The notes under the pieces: model-generated
Databases searched by the model: none
The model's input: the letters and a program-made list of their open reading frames with translations, nothing else
Told to the model about the DNA's origin: nothing
DNA from: Candidatus Saccharibacteria bacterium oral taxon 488
GTDB lineage: Bacteria; Patescibacteriota; Saccharimonadia; Saccharimonadales; Saccharimonadaceae
Assembly: GCA_010202645.1 (NCBI GenBank)
Contig: CP047920.1
Coordinates: 310,001 to 374,000 of the forward strand
Direction of reading: 5' to 3'
DNA length: 64,000 nucleotides
In this document: positions 33,102 to 42,057 of the stretch, one piece after another
How the letters are laid out: every line of letters begins with the position of its first letter
How positions within the stretch are numbered: the stretch's first letter is position 1
Program-made: the position numbers and the translations under genes

Positions 33102-33983
33102 TTATTGTGTTCCTCGCTGTTTGAGTTCAATCATTGCCTTTTCAATATACGACCAAGCCTCCTCCATCGTCAAGCCCGACTGATATAGAGCGCCCGCGAG
33201 TTCCCGTCCAACGTAGCGAAAATGCCATGGCTCGTATTGATAGCCGGTGATCGATTCCTTACCCTTCGGGTAGCGCAGAATAAAACCGTATTCGTGGGCA
33301 TGAGCGGCTAGCCATTTGCCGGCGGCGGTTCGCTCGAAACAATCATCTACCCAACAGGTTTGGTCGGCGCCAGCGAAGTCAACGGCTAGGCCTGATTGGT
33401 GCTCGCTGTGTCCGGGGCGGGAGCTAAAGCGGCTGGCTGCGGCCTCACCGTGCCGGCGGACGTAGCTAGCGAAGAGCGAGGCTTGGGTGGCGTAACTGCG
33501 GTAGCCTGAGCCGACGCGAAGGGTGACGCCAGCGGCGCGGGCAGCAGCGACTAATTTCTCGAGCTCAGGCATGAGAACGGCGCGGAGTGAACGCTCGTCC
33601 TGGCCGCGGCCGGGTAATGTCGGCACACTGACGATGCGGAGGTCGCTGGGCTGATAGCGAGGATTGGCGAAGGCTCGGGATTTGTTAGCAATTTTCCAGA
33701 GATCGGCGTCATCGGCACTGTTGACAATGCGAGCGGGGATCGGCGTAGCGTTTGGCAGAGCAAGGCCCGGCGCAGCTGGCGCTGGAGGTTTCTGGCTGTC
33801 GGGAGTTTTTTCTTTGGGTGCTGGCGCGGGTTGCTCCTTGCTAATTGGCTGCTGGGTGGTGACGTGCGGCGGGTTGAAATGACGGAGGGTGAAATAAGTC
33901 ACTACGGCGCTACTGGCGACAACCAACATAGCCCCAAGGCTGATGAGTAGCTTGCGTTCACTCGAGCGTTTGGTGATTTTCAT
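33102..33983 (-). CDS. D-alanyl-D-alanine carboxypeptidase, VanY family (copy 1)
   Basis: A 293-residue paralogue of the next gene. TM anchor about 12-32, a Pro/Lys-rich linker to about 75, then the VanY domain with SGYRSYATQASLF, PGHSEHQSGLAVDF and YEPWHFRYVG. The cysteine pair around QTCWVDDCF is shared in position with KARFSDCALD in the paralogue. It overlaps the end of xth by ATGA. Two tandem copies suggest different timing or substrate preference in cell-wall remodelling. Confidence 0.93.
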   Translation of the reverse strand: MKITKRSSERKLLISLGAMLVVASSAVVTYFTLRHFNPPHVTTQQPISKEQPAPAPKEKTPDSQKPPAPAAPGLALPNATPIPARIVNSADDADLWKIANKSRAFANPRYQPSDLRIVSVPTLPGRGQDERSLRAVLMPELEKLVAAARAAGVTLRVGSGYRSYATQASLFASYVRRHGEAAASRFSSRPGHSEHQSGLAVDFAGADQTCWVDDCFERTAAGKWLAAHAHEYGFILRYPKGKESITGYQYEPWHFRYVGRELAGALYQSGLTMEEAWSYIEKAMIELKQRGTQ

Positions 33984-34780
33984 ACCTCAACCTCAATGCT
34001 TACCGGGCAGTGGTCGCTGCCCATTTGTTCGGCGTGGATCTCAGGATTTTTGACACGCTCAGCGATTTCGCGCGACGCCAGCCAATAGTCGATCCGCCAG
34101 CCGACATTGCGTGCCCGGGCGTTGGCCCAGTGCGTCCACCAGGTATACGCCCCGGTCTTGTCAGGGAAAGCCGCCCGGAAGGTATCGACAAATCCAGCGT
34201 CTAGGTAATTCTGAAAGCCTTCTCGCTCCTCGTTAGTGAAACCGTGCTTGCCGACATTAGGCTTTGGATTTGCCAGGTCAATTTCTGTATGCGCCACGTT
34301 CATGTCGCCGCAGTATAGAACCGGTTTCACTCGCTCCAACTCCTCCAGATAGGCCAGCACGGCCGGATCCCACTGATCATGGCGTAAATTCAGCCGACTT
34401 AAATCCCCTTTCGAATTTGGCGTATAACACGTCACCACCCAAAAATCGTCGAATTCGGCGGTGATGATGCGCCCTTCGTCCGCCGGATTGCCGTATTGAT
34501 CGCCGGTCAAATTGAACCGCTCGATGATAGCCGGCGGCAGCCCGTCGCGCCAGTGCAGCGGCCGGATTTTCGACAAAATCGCCGTGCCGGAATAGCCCTT
34601 TTTGGCGGCTGAATAGAAATGCTCGTGATACTCCGGCAGATCAATTTCCACCTGGTCGCGGGCGGCCTTGGTTTCCTGCAAGCATATAATGTCTGGATCG
34701 TAGGTTTGCAGGAAACGGGCAAACTCACCCTTGTTGATGACGGCGCGGATACCATTAACATTCCAAGAAAATAATCGCAT
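33980..34780 (-). CDS. xth: Exodeoxyribonuclease III
   Basis: A 266-residue AP endonuclease/3'-5' exonuclease of the ExoIII family, acting in base-excision repair. Motifs run in order: MRLFSWNVNGIR, LQETKA with the metal-binding Glu, YCGDMNVAHTEIDL, GFTNEERE, and C-terminal GSDHCPVSIEVEV. TATAAT ends exactly 6 nt before the ATG. It leads an operon with the VanY pair. Confidence 0.97.
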   Translation of the reverse strand: MRLFSWNVNGIRAVINKGEFARFLQTYDPDIICLQETKAARDQVEIDLPEYHEHFYSAAKKGYSGTAILSKIRPLHWRDGLPPAIIERFNLTGDQYGNPADEGRIITAEFDDFWVVTCYTPNSKGDLSRLNLRHDQWDPAVLAYLEELERVKPVLYCGDMNVAHTEIDLANPKPNVGKHGFTNEEREGFQNYLDAGFVDTFRAAFPDKTGAYTWWTHWANARARNVGWRIDYWLASREIAERVKNPEIHAEQMGSDHCPVSIEVEV

Positions 34781-34787
34781 AAACCCA

Positions 34788-36041
34788 TTATACCGTATGC
34801 TTTATCAAGTCGCGGTAAATTGTTAGATATTTGTGAGCCATGTGTTCTGGGCTAAGCTCGGGTGCTAGGCGAGACGAGGCGCGGGCCATCTGGCGTCGTC
34901 GTGTATCGTTGGCCATCTGACGCATCGCGGCCGCCAGCTGCTCAACTGACGGGTCCCGCGCCAGGATGCTGTTATCCTTTGTCGTGCCGACGGTCAGCCG
35001 CGGGTCGCAGTAGATAATCGGCAGTCCTGCAGTCACTGCCTCGCCGATGGTCATGGCTTGGGTGTCAAAGCCGTGCGACGCTAGGACAAAGACGTCGGCG
35101 TTGACGAATGCCTCGGCCATCTGCTTGACGCACGAGACATGCCCGTGAAAGATAATGCCCTGGTGCTTTTCGGCGAGCAGTCGGAGCTTGAGCTGCTTGC
35201 CGTCACCGATGATGTGGAGCTCGGCGTTTGGCAGGTCAGCCTGGATAAAGGCGCGGATGATGGCGTCAACGCGCTTTTCGGGCGCCAGGCGGCAGACGCT
35301 CAAAAAGCGGATGGTGCGGTCGGTGCGGTGGCGCTTAGCATGGGCGATGGCGTGGCTGAGCTTGGGGTTAACACCAGTCGGTACAATGTGTGAGCGCTCG
35401 TCCAGCCACGATGCGCAGTCGCTGATTCGCTGGGTCATAAAGTCAGCCGGTGCGGTAAAGGCATCGACGCGCGAAGCGACGGTCGCCATGGTGTGCCAGT
35501 CAAATCGTGCCAAGATTCCCGGTGCGTCGGGGCTTTTTGGCGCAAAGAATACTGGCTGGTCAAGCCGTTTGTCGGCGATCATCGAAATCATTGGATTGAT
35601 CAAAAACAGATAGGCCATTGACCCCCAAAATGCACCGAACGGCTGCGACGTGTGGGTGCCGGCGAGATTGGCGTGAAAGGTGTGAATGTGAGGGATGCCC
35701 TGCTCTTTGGCGATGCGCGCTGCCAACATCAGGCCGCCCCGCTCTGTCTGGCTATGGATGATATCAAAGCGGTGCTGGCGGCAGATACGCCGTGCGCTAC
35801 GCCGGCCGCACTTGAGAACGCACATGTGCGAGGGCGTGCCGGGGATGTAGAATGAGGGTACAACCACGGTTTTGCAGCCAGTTGGTCGCTCCAAAAAATG
35901 CCGCGGCGCGAGCAGCGTCACCTCGTACCCTAGGCTGATCAATTCGCTAATTTGCGTCTGGATTGATCGTCCGATACCGCCGGATGCTGGATAAAAATCG
36001 TCAGTCACCAATGCGATCCGCAGTCGCTGCTGTCTCCTCAT
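34788..36041 (-). CDS. GT4-family glycosyltransferase
   Basis: A 417-residue GT-B glycosyltransferase. The N-terminal acceptor domain starts RIALVTDDFYPASGGIGRSI, and the C-terminal donor domain has LSVCRLAPEKRVDAIIRAF, then VLASHGFDTQAMTIGEAVTAGLPI with the family EX7E-like region. It probably builds glycolipid or surface polysaccharide. TATAAT ends 10 nt before the ATG. It diverges from a second GT4 gene, with 44 bp between the starts. Confidence 0.92.
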   Translation of the reverse strand: MRRQQRLRIALVTDDFYPASGGIGRSIQTQISELISLGYEVTLLAPRHFLERPTGCKTVVVPSFYIPGTPSHMCVLKCGRRSARRICRQHRFDIIHSQTERGGLMLAARIAKEQGIPHIHTFHANLAGTHTSQPFGAFWGSMAYLFLINPMISMIADKRLDQPVFFAPKSPDAPGILARFDWHTMATVASRVDAFTAPADFMTQRISDCASWLDERSHIVPTGVNPKLSHAIAHAKRHRTDRTIRFLSVCRLAPEKRVDAIIRAFIQADLPNAELHIIGDGKQLKLRLLAEKHQGIIFHGHVSCVKQMAEAFVNADVFVLASHGFDTQAMTIGEAVTAGLPIIYCDPRLTVGTTKDNSILARDPSVEQLAAAMRQMANDTRRRQMARASSRLAPELSPEHMAHKYLTIYRDLIKHTV

Positions 36042-36085
36042 AACTTACCCCATTATACCATTTCGTGGTATAATAACAGAATTGT

Positions 36086-37408
36086 ATGCGTGTAGGTTTA
36101 TTCACCGATACCTATCGGCCGTCGATTAACGGCATCGTTTTTGTGGTCGAATCGCTCAAGCGCGAGCTCGAGGCGCTGGGCCACGATGTCTATGTGTTCT
36201 GCCCAGCTAAGTCGATAAATCCGGCCAAGCAGGCTGAGCTGCTTAACGAAGACCCGGATTCGCACATCGTCCGCTTTCCGTCGATCAAGGGTGCGTTTTT
36301 TGATGATTACGATACGTCGGTGTTCTTCCCGCCGGTGGTGCAGCGCCGCATCAAAGAGCTGGAGCTGGACATCGTGCACATCTTTACGCCGTCACAAATT
36401 GGGCTGGTTGGCGTCAGTGCGGCGCACAAGCAGCAGATCCCCCTCGTTATCCAGCACTGCACCGACATGTACGAATTTGCCGAGCATTATCCGGCGGTAC
36501 TGCCGGGGATTTTGACGCTGGCTGGCGTGGTGTTGCCGTTGTCGATTAAACTGAGGGGGCGTGATTTATTTGAGCTGGTCAAGCTATACCGGCCGCGCAG
36601 TATCACCAAATGGAATCAGACCATCATCGAGCGCACCATCAGCATTCTCTACAGCAAAGCTGACGCTGTCATCGCCCTCAGTCGCAAAAGCGTCGCCCAG
36701 CTCAGCGGCTGGCAGGACGATGATCATCTGTATGATTTGACATTGCTACCAAATGGTGTCAATGCCCTGCCGCGGCCGTCGGCGGCTCAGCTCAAGGCCT
36801 TTCGGGCGCAATGGGGCCTCAGAGCGTCTGATGAAGTGTTTGGTTTCATCGGGCGGCTGGGCGAAGAGAAAAACTTACCGATTCTGATCCAGGCTTTTGA
36901 CAAGTACGTCGCCAAGGCTCGCCCCAAGTCCAAATTGCTGTTCGTTGGTGATTTCGAGTACCGCAAAAAACTCGAGGAGATGGCGGCCGAGAGCAAGTAC
37001 GCTGATCGGATCATCTTTACCGGTGCTTTGCCGCGCGAGGAATTGGGCGTAGCGTATCAGGCGCTGGATGTGTTTTGCTTCCCGTCACTCAAGGATACGC
37101 AGGGCTGGGTACTACACGAAGCAGCGCATGCTCGCAAACCAATTATCATCATTGACACGCAAGTATCCGAGGTGGTGCGTGACGGCGTGAACGGTATATT
37201 CGTGAAAAATCGGCCCAAGAGTATGGCGGATGCTATCATCACACTGCTCCGTTCGCCGGCTCGCCGAGCGAGGTTTGGCGCTGAGAGCAAAAAATTAGCG
37301 GCCACGTTCACCGAGCGCCGCCAGGTCCGCAAATTAGAGAAATTATATCGCCGGGTTATCGCCCAGAAAGCTGCCGCCGCGTCTCGCGATCTTGATCGCG
37401 CCGCTTGA
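36086..37408 (+). CDS. GT4-family glycosyltransferase (MgtA-like)
   Basis: A 440-residue GT-B enzyme with N-terminal MRVGLFTDTYRPSINGIVFVVESL and C-terminal GFIGRLGEEKNLPILIQAFDKY, then CFPSLKDTQGWVLHEAAHARKPIIIID. The start motif FTDTYxPxxxGV is typical of MgtA-like alpha-mannosyl- or glucosyltransferases on diacylglycerol. TATAAT ends 11 nt upstream. Its last 53 bp overlap the convergent smpB gene, so the two reading frames share DNA. Confidence 0.93.
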   Translation: MRVGLFTDTYRPSINGIVFVVESLKRELEALGHDVYVFCPAKSINPAKQAELLNEDPDSHIVRFPSIKGAFFDDYDTSVFFPPVVQRRIKELELDIVHIFTPSQIGLVGVSAAHKQQIPLVIQHCTDMYEFAEHYPAVLPGILTLAGVVLPLSIKLRGRDLFELVKLYRPRSITKWNQTIIERTISILYSKADAVIALSRKSVAQLSGWQDDDHLYDLTLLPNGVNALPRPSAAQLKAFRAQWGLRASDEVFGFIGRLGEEKNLPILIQAFDKYVAKARPKSKLLFVGDFEYRKKLEEMAAESKYADRIIFTGALPREELGVAYQALDVFCFPSLKDTQGWVLHEAAHARKPIIIIDTQVSEVVRDGVNGIFVKNRPKSMADAIITLLRSPARRARFGAESKKLAATFTERRQVRKLEKLYRRVIAQKAAAASRDLDRAA

Positions 37409-37835
37409 TGGTTTCGCGCTTGTCGTAGGTTTTTTTGCCCTTGGCGAGGGCGATGACCACCTTGATAAATTTGCCGCTGGTTAATAATTTGGTCGGCACG
37501 ATGGTCATGCCCTGCTTTTTTGCCTCAGAAAAGCGTGCTAATTGGCGTTTGCTGACTAATAATTTCCGCGCCGAGGTATCAATGCTGCGGGCGTTGGCTT
37601 GGCCGCGAACGTTCAGCCGCAGCGAAAAACTAGCATTATTCAGCCACAATTCACCATTTCGCATGCTAACAAACGCCCCCTTTAGCTGCACGTGCCCTTC
37701 CCTGGCAGCGCGCACTTCCATGCCCGTCAGCACCAGCCCGGCCACAACCTCCTCGCCCAACTCATAGTCAAATCGCGCTTGGCGATTTACGACGGCGTGA
37801 GTGAATAGTTTTTTGGTCTTGGTGGGCTTGGTCAC
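37356..37835 (-). CDS. smpB: SsrA-binding protein SmpB
   Basis: A 159-residue trans-translation factor. FTHAVVNRQARFDYELGEEVVAGLVLTG opens the OB-fold, RAAREGHVQLKGAFV and LWLNNASF are typical, and the basic C-terminal tail (KGKKTYDKRETIKRRDQDRE) is the part that enters the decoding centre. The start is GTG at 37835, with TACAAT ending exactly 6 nt before it, so the mRNA is probably leaderless from a GTG. The tmRNA itself was not found in this window. Confidence 0.96.
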   Translation of the reverse strand: MTKPTKTKKLFTHAVVNRQARFDYELGEEVVAGLVLTGMEVRAAREGHVQLKGAFVSMRNGELWLNNASFSLRLNVRGQANARSIDTSARKLLVSKRQLARFSEAKKQGMTIVPTKLLTSGKFIKVVIALAKGKKTYDKRETIKRRDQDRETRRQLSGR

Positions 37836-37934
37836 TTGATTATTGTAGCATGTAGGATGGAGCCTTAGCTAGAAGAGGATTGATCTGTCTGGGTCGTACT
37901 CTTTATCTGGAACGTACCGAAGCGGGATACCTGT

Positions 37935-38822
37935 CTAATCAAGCCTCGCTAGCGTAGCAATTCCTTCTTCATCTGCATTCATCATATCCTCTCGCATTTC
38001 GTCTATGACGGTTGCGAGCTCCTCTAGGGATACTTGCTTTTGCGACACCCCTAGTTCGTCATCACTATATATGCTATCAATACGGGTTAAGATCTCCTTG
38101 TATAGTTGATCAAGCAGCCTTGACTTGTCTAAGCCAAAGAGAGTTTGAATCCCTGCCATGTCTACTGACGCTTCTTCCTCCAAGCGACACCTCTCTTTTG
38201 TATCACCCCGCAGCTCAGCTAGCTTGCTGTTGAGGATTTTTTGGGTAATTTCAATGACGGTCTCTGCGTCAACGGGACGTGGAATTTCCTTTTCGGAGGC
38301 TAAAATTTTCTGGCTAATCCAATTGAGCTTATCTGATGCATCCAATGTATCCATTGTCTTCACTTTGTCTTCTAGCCCGGCTAAGACGTGGTATTTCGCT
38401 GCGTTTGGTGCGAGTCCATCACTGAGAATTGTACCAAGCATCTCCTGAAGCTCTTTAAGCGCTTGCAGTTCTTCCTCTGGTATATCTTTGATGGCCTCTT
38501 GGTAGTTTTTGCGCTCATTTACCATCTTTTCAGCTGTGCTGTGATCGTCGTGAATATCGCCATCTGAAGTGTTCCATGGGAAATTATACCCACGCATATT
38601 ATTGTCATACAGTGCCGTTCTGATTGTGTATAGTATGGCTGCTTGGGTGTGCGGCGAAAGGGGCAACTCATTATTGTTAGTCTCCGATTCGGCTGGACAG
38701 AACTTTTTAACAAACTTTTCAGCCGGTGCAGCGATATGGGTAATATCCTCGCCGCTGGCTGTATAGTATCTTTTATCTACTTTATGTGTCTGCTTTTCTT
38801 GTGGTGTCGTCTCTCTATTCAT
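37935..38822 (-). CDS. Hypothetical charged cytoplasmic protein
   Basis: A 295-residue, acidic, mostly helical protein with no TM segment or recognised motif. Heptad-like stretches (EELQALKELQEMLGTILSD; CRLEEEASVDMAGIQTLFG) suggest helical bundles. It contains no catalytic pattern I recognise. TATAGT ends 8 nt before the ATG. AT content is higher than in the neighbouring smpB and ABC-F genes, and it sits next to another unknown gene of similar style, so the pair may be a small acquired block. Confidence 0.6.
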   Translation of the reverse strand: MNRETTPQEKQTHKVDKRYYTASGEDITHIAAPAEKFVKKFCPAESETNNNELPLSPHTQAAILYTIRTALYDNNMRGYNFPWNTSDGDIHDDHSTAEKMVNERKNYQEAIKDIPEEELQALKELQEMLGTILSDGLAPNAAKYHVLAGLEDKVKTMDTLDASDKLNWISQKILASEKEIPRPVDAETVIEITQKILNSKLAELRGDTKERCRLEEEASVDMAGIQTLFGLDKSRLLDQLYKEILTRIDSIYSDDELGVSQKQVSLEELATVIDEMREDMMNADEEGIATLARLD

Positions 38823-38879
38823 AGTTTTATACTATAACATTGTTTAAGTATAAATGCAATGCTTGGCCATTACTTTGTC

Positions 38880-39455
38880 TCATTCGAGCTCGTGTGCTTC
38901 ACCGGTTGTGAAATCCCATTTGGCATTATGCTGACACTGGCATACGAGAGCCAGGACATTATGGCCGAGTTCTCCGACTGCTGGATGGTGGCATTTGCCT
39001 CTGATAGCCCAGCCAAGTAGCCGTACTAATGAGGGGTAATTGTCGATGTGATTCATAATAACTGATTGGTTAGCAGACCTCTCGATTGTATTAACGAGTC
39101 GTAATACAGAAAGGTCTGGCTTAAACTCTGGGTGTTTCTCGAGTAAGTGTGCTATATTCGCAATATTCTCGAGAATATCACAAATATTAACAGTCTCGTC
39201 GAAGTTTTCGAGCTGGTTGGTGGCGGCGCGGAACTTTTCGTTGAGGCGCTGGTAACTAAGGAGGCTGCTACTTTCTGATCGTTGGATGTAGGCTTCTGTC
39301 AGTGATATGATTACGTCTTCGGTGGCAGCTACATTAGCTTCATTGTGACTTGGTGGTACTTCCGTGTCTGATACTGGTGGTATAGCGCGATCTCCGGCAA
39401 TGGTCTTGAATGGTATAATTCTGGCCTTGCCGTGGTCTGCTTCTGTTCTTGGCAT
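38880..39455 (-). CDS. Hypothetical protein
   Basis: A 191-residue protein of unknown function. The first 45 residues look disordered; the rest is predicted helical (LSYQRLNEKFRAATNQLENF; ICDILENIANIAHLLEKH) and ends with a Cys/His-containing stretch (GKCHHPAVGELGHNVLALVC). No TM segment. TATTAT lies 7 nt upstream of the ATG. Like the preceding unknown gene it has lower GC than the core genes around it. Confidence 0.6.
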   Translation of the reverse strand: MPRTEADHGKARIIPFKTIAGDRAIPPVSDTEVPPSHNEANVAATEDVIISLTEAYIQRSESSSLLSYQRLNEKFRAATNQLENFDETVNICDILENIANIAHLLEKHPEFKPDLSVLRLVNTIERSANQSVIMNHIDNYPSLVRLLGWAIRGKCHHPAVGELGHNVLALVCQCQHNAKWDFTTGEAHELE

Positions 39456-39526
39456 GTGTTAAATAATACGATGTAATTACAGAAAAGTCAATGATTCACA
39501 TCGCGATATGCTACAATATCCCAAGC

Positions 39527-41356
39527 ATGATAGCTGACATTCACATCACCGAGAAAAGTTTTGGCGACAAGACGTTGATGCGCGACGTCAAGTTTAGCGT
39601 GGATGATGGCGAGAAGGTTGGCGTGGTCGGCCGCAATGGCGTTGGCAAGTCGACGCTGTTTAGCATCTTGGCGGGCACAGACACTGATTATACCGGCGAG
39701 GTAATTTTTCGCCGCGGCATCACGGTGGCTAGTACAGCGCAGGAGCATCATGGTTTGGGCGATCAGACGGTGCCGAGCTACATCCTAGCGGGGCTACCGG
39801 AATATGCGAGCTTAAAGAAAATTATTGATGAATATCCTGAAACCATGGGTGATAATATGCGCAAAATTGAGGAGTACACCCAGGCGCTGGAGCGATTTGA
39901 CCAGAAAGGGTTTTACCAGATTGAGGAGAAGATTGGGCGGGAGCTCGATAATTTTCAGCTGAGCGGGTGCGGCGAGCGGCCGCTTGGTTCTCTGTCTGGC
40001 GGTCAGAAGCGGTTGGTGGAGATCGTGAAGATTATGCACTCGGGGGCGCATTTGGCGCTGATTGACGAGCCGACCAACCACATGGATTATGTGGCCAAGC
40101 AGCAATTCATCGACTGGATGAGCTCGCAGCCGCGCCAGGCCATGCTGATCATCACGCACGACCGCGATGTGCTGGGTCGGGTGGATCGGATTATTGAGCT
40201 TAAAGACGGCCAAGCGGTCAGCTACCGCGGTAATTATGATGCTTACCTCAAGCAGAATGCTCAGGCGACGGCAGCGGGCATGAATAATTTTGAGCAAGTT
40301 GAGAAGCGGATGACCAACCTTCGGCAAAAGGTGCTGGATTATCAGCGGCTGAAAGAAAAGTCGCGCAACCCCGGCACTATCCAAAAGTTTAAGCGGCTGG
40401 AAAATGAAGCGCGGGCCGAGCTGGCGGAGTTATCAGAGATGGATAAGCCGACGTTTTGGATTGATAAGCAGTCGGCTGGGCGGCTTGATTATAAGTCGGC
40501 TGAGCGCTACGGCAAGTTCAAGGCACGCAATATTCGGCTATCGATGAAGGACACGGCTAGTCGTAGCCAGCATGTGCTGGTGCGAGTTGAGGATGCAGCA
40601 GTTGGGGTTGGCGAGCGGATATTGTTTGAGGGCGTGAATATTGATCTGCGCGAGGGCGAGGCGGTGGAGCTGCGCGGCCGTAATGGCGCTGGCAAGACGA
40701 CGCTGATTCGGATGCTGTTGGCAAGCGGTGGTGTGGCTCGCCCGTCTCGCAAACATCTTTTTCCTCAGGCCGGCGCGCCGCCAATTGATTCAGCTGGCGC
40801 TCTTGGCGCGCCTTTGCCGGAAAGGCAAAGCCTTCAGAAAAAGAGTTTGACGAGCCAGCTTGAATACACTCAGAATAAATCTGAGTTGTCATACGCACCA
40901 GATAAATCTATCCACTCGCCTATCCTCTACTCCGGTAATCTCTTCCTCGATCCGCAGGTGTGGGTGGGTGTGTACGAGCAAGAAATTGATGAGCGGTATT
41001 TGGCAGATCCTTTGGAGGCGGCGATTGAGAAATTATACCTTAGCCGTGACCTGCCGATTTCTGATACCAAAATCCGCCAATTGCTAGCCGATTATCTGTT
41101 CACCGAAGCGGACCGGATGACGCCACTGGCGCGCTTGTCGGGTGGCCAAAAAGCCCGCTTTCAGATCATTGCCATGCTGGCGAATGACCCGCAGCTGCTG
41201 ATTTTAGACGAGCCGACTAACCACCTTGACCTGCCGAGTATCGAGGAACTGGAGATGGCACTGGCGAAATATTCCGGCGCCATCCTTTACGTTAGCCACG
41301 ACAATTATTTCCGTCAAGCAATTGGCGGCGAGGTCGTGCAGATTGGCGCAGCATAA
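39527..41356 (+). CDS. ABC-F family ATPase
   Basis: A 609-residue protein with two ABC domains and no TM segments, of the Uup/EttA/antibiotic-resistance ABC-F type that acts on the ribosome. Domain 1 has GRNGVGKST, LSGGQKRLVEI and LALIDEPTNHMD; the interdomain linker (about 240-310) is charged. Domain 2 has GRNGAGKTT, LSGGQKARFQI and LLILDEPTNHLD. A segment of about 55 residues inserted just after the second Walker A (residues about 402-455) contains a palindromic DNA element. I chose ATG 39527, 9 nt after TACAAT. Function by family: translation factor or protection of the ribosome. Confidence 0.93.
   Translation: MIADIHITEKSFGDKTLMRDVKFSVDDGEKVGVVGRNGVGKSTLFSILAGTDTDYTGEVIFRRGITVASTAQEHHGLGDQTVPSYILAGLPEYASLKKIIDEYPETMGDNMRKIEEYTQALERFDQKGFYQIEEKIGRELDNFQLSGCGERPLGSLSGGQKRLVEIVKIMHSGAHLALIDEPTNHMDYVAKQQFIDWMSSQPRQAMLIITHDRDVLGRVDRIIELKDGQAVSYRGNYDAYLKQNAQATAAGMNNFEQVEKRMTNLRQKVLDYQRLKEKSRNPGTIQKFKRLENEARAELAELSEMDKPTFWIDKQSAGRLDYKSAERYGKFKARNIRLSMKDTASRSQHVLVRVEDAAVGVGERILFEGVNIDLREGEAVELRGRNGAGKTTLIRMLLASGGVARPSRKHLFPQAGAPPIDSAGALGAPLPERQSLQKKSLTSQLEYTQNKSELSYAPDKSIHSPILYSGNLFLDPQVWVGVYEQEIDERYLADPLEAAIEKLYLSRDLPISDTKIRQLLADYLFTEADRMTPLARLSGGQKARFQIIAMLANDPQLLILDEPTNHLDLPSIEELEMALAKYSGAILYVSHDNYFRQAIGGEVVQIGAA
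40734..40857 (+). repeat. Palindromic element inserted in frame in abc-F
   Basis: The insertion is bounded by TGGCTCG (40734-40740) and CGAGCCA (40851-40857). Inside it CTTTTTC pairs with GAAAAAG, and GGCGCGCC occurs twice. Just after it ACTCAGA/TCTGAGT (40868-40886) makes a perfect 7-bp hairpin. The element encodes a low-complexity Pro/Ala/Ser stretch between Walker A and the signature of domain 2 and keeps the frame open. Confidence 0.75.
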
Positions 41357-41370
41357 GGAGATATGCTAAT

Positions 41371-41411
41371 AAAAAACCTGCTGCCGGTAAGCCTCCAGGC
41401 AGCAGGTTTTT
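41371..41411. terminator. Strong bidirectional terminator
   Basis: AAAAACCTGCTGCC and GGCAGCAGGTTTTT form a perfect 14-bp stem around a 12-nt loop with A-tract and T-tract. It serves both abc-F and the convergent glutaredoxin gene. Confidence 0.95.
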
Positions 41412-41431
41412 GATACGCAAATTAGATATCT

Positions 41432-41719
41432 CTACTCGCTCATCAAACCATTCTTCTTCAGCGCATCCTGTAGTTTCGGCCGGTCGAATCCCAGGATGAC
41501 CTCGCCGCAAACATCGGTCACTGGCACGCCCTGGAAATTGCCGCCGTTTTTACTGAGCAATTCTTCCTTGGCGCTTGGATCAGCCTCGATGTCCTTGGCG
41601 ACAAAATCGATGCCGAGTTTTTTCAACCACTCCATCTCGGTGTGGCAGAATGCGCACCAACTGGTGCTGTAGACAGTGACTTTAGCGTCTTGGTGATTGG
41701 CCGTGTTATCTTCGCTCAT
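41432..41719 (-). CDS. Glutaredoxin-like protein
   Basis: A 95-residue thioredoxin-fold protein with CxxC active site in STSWCAFCHTEMEWL, cis-Pro in QGVPVTDVCG and GFDRPKLQDALKK at the C terminus, as in glutaredoxin/NrdH-type reductants. It reduces disulfides, for example in ribonucleotide reductase. AAGGAGGGAAG precedes the ATG, one of few genes here with a clear ribosome site, and TACAAT lies further upstream. Confidence 0.93.
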   Translation of the reverse strand: MSEDNTANHQDAKVTVYSTSWCAFCHTEMEWLKKLGIDFVAKDIEADPSAKEELLSKNGGNFQGVPVTDVCGEVILGFDRPKLQDALKKNGLMSE

Positions 41720-41781
41720 AACTTCCCTCCTTATGGCTTTTCTCTATTGTAGCATAAGCATTGGTATCTCGGCAATGCCAT

Positions 41782-42018
41782 CTAGTCTCGGGACGCCCGA
41801 CTCGTTAAGTGCCAGCCGTCACACCCTCGGCAATAGTACACGTCTAATTCCAGTTTTGGTGACATCAGCTCCTGCGTATCAGCCGCTCGCCTGGCGATCT
41901 GCTCGGTGGCGAAGCGACGCTTGCGCCGGCAGGCGTCGTGATCGGTAGTTGTCAGCGTCGGCTTGACGAGCATTCGGGCCGATTTTGGTTGGTTTTTGGG
42001 ATAATTTCGCCGTGGCAT
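41782..42018 (-). CDS. Small zinc-ribbon-like protein
   Basis: A 78-residue basic protein. The C terminus reads YYCRGCDGWHLTSR, a C-x2-C...H pattern common in small uncharacterised actinobacterial and phage proteins, and it is preceded by a Lys/Arg-rich helix. It could bind nucleic acid. TATACT lies 9 nt before the ATG. It diverges from the ATP synthase operon with about 40 bp between starts. Confidence 0.6.
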   Translation of the reverse strand: MPRRNYPKNQPKSARMLVKPTLTTTDHDACRRKRRFATEQIARRAADTQELMSPKLELDVYYCRGCDGWHLTSRASRD

Positions 42019-42057
42019 CTTGTCAAGAGTATAGCATGTTGCTATAGTGACAGAGTA

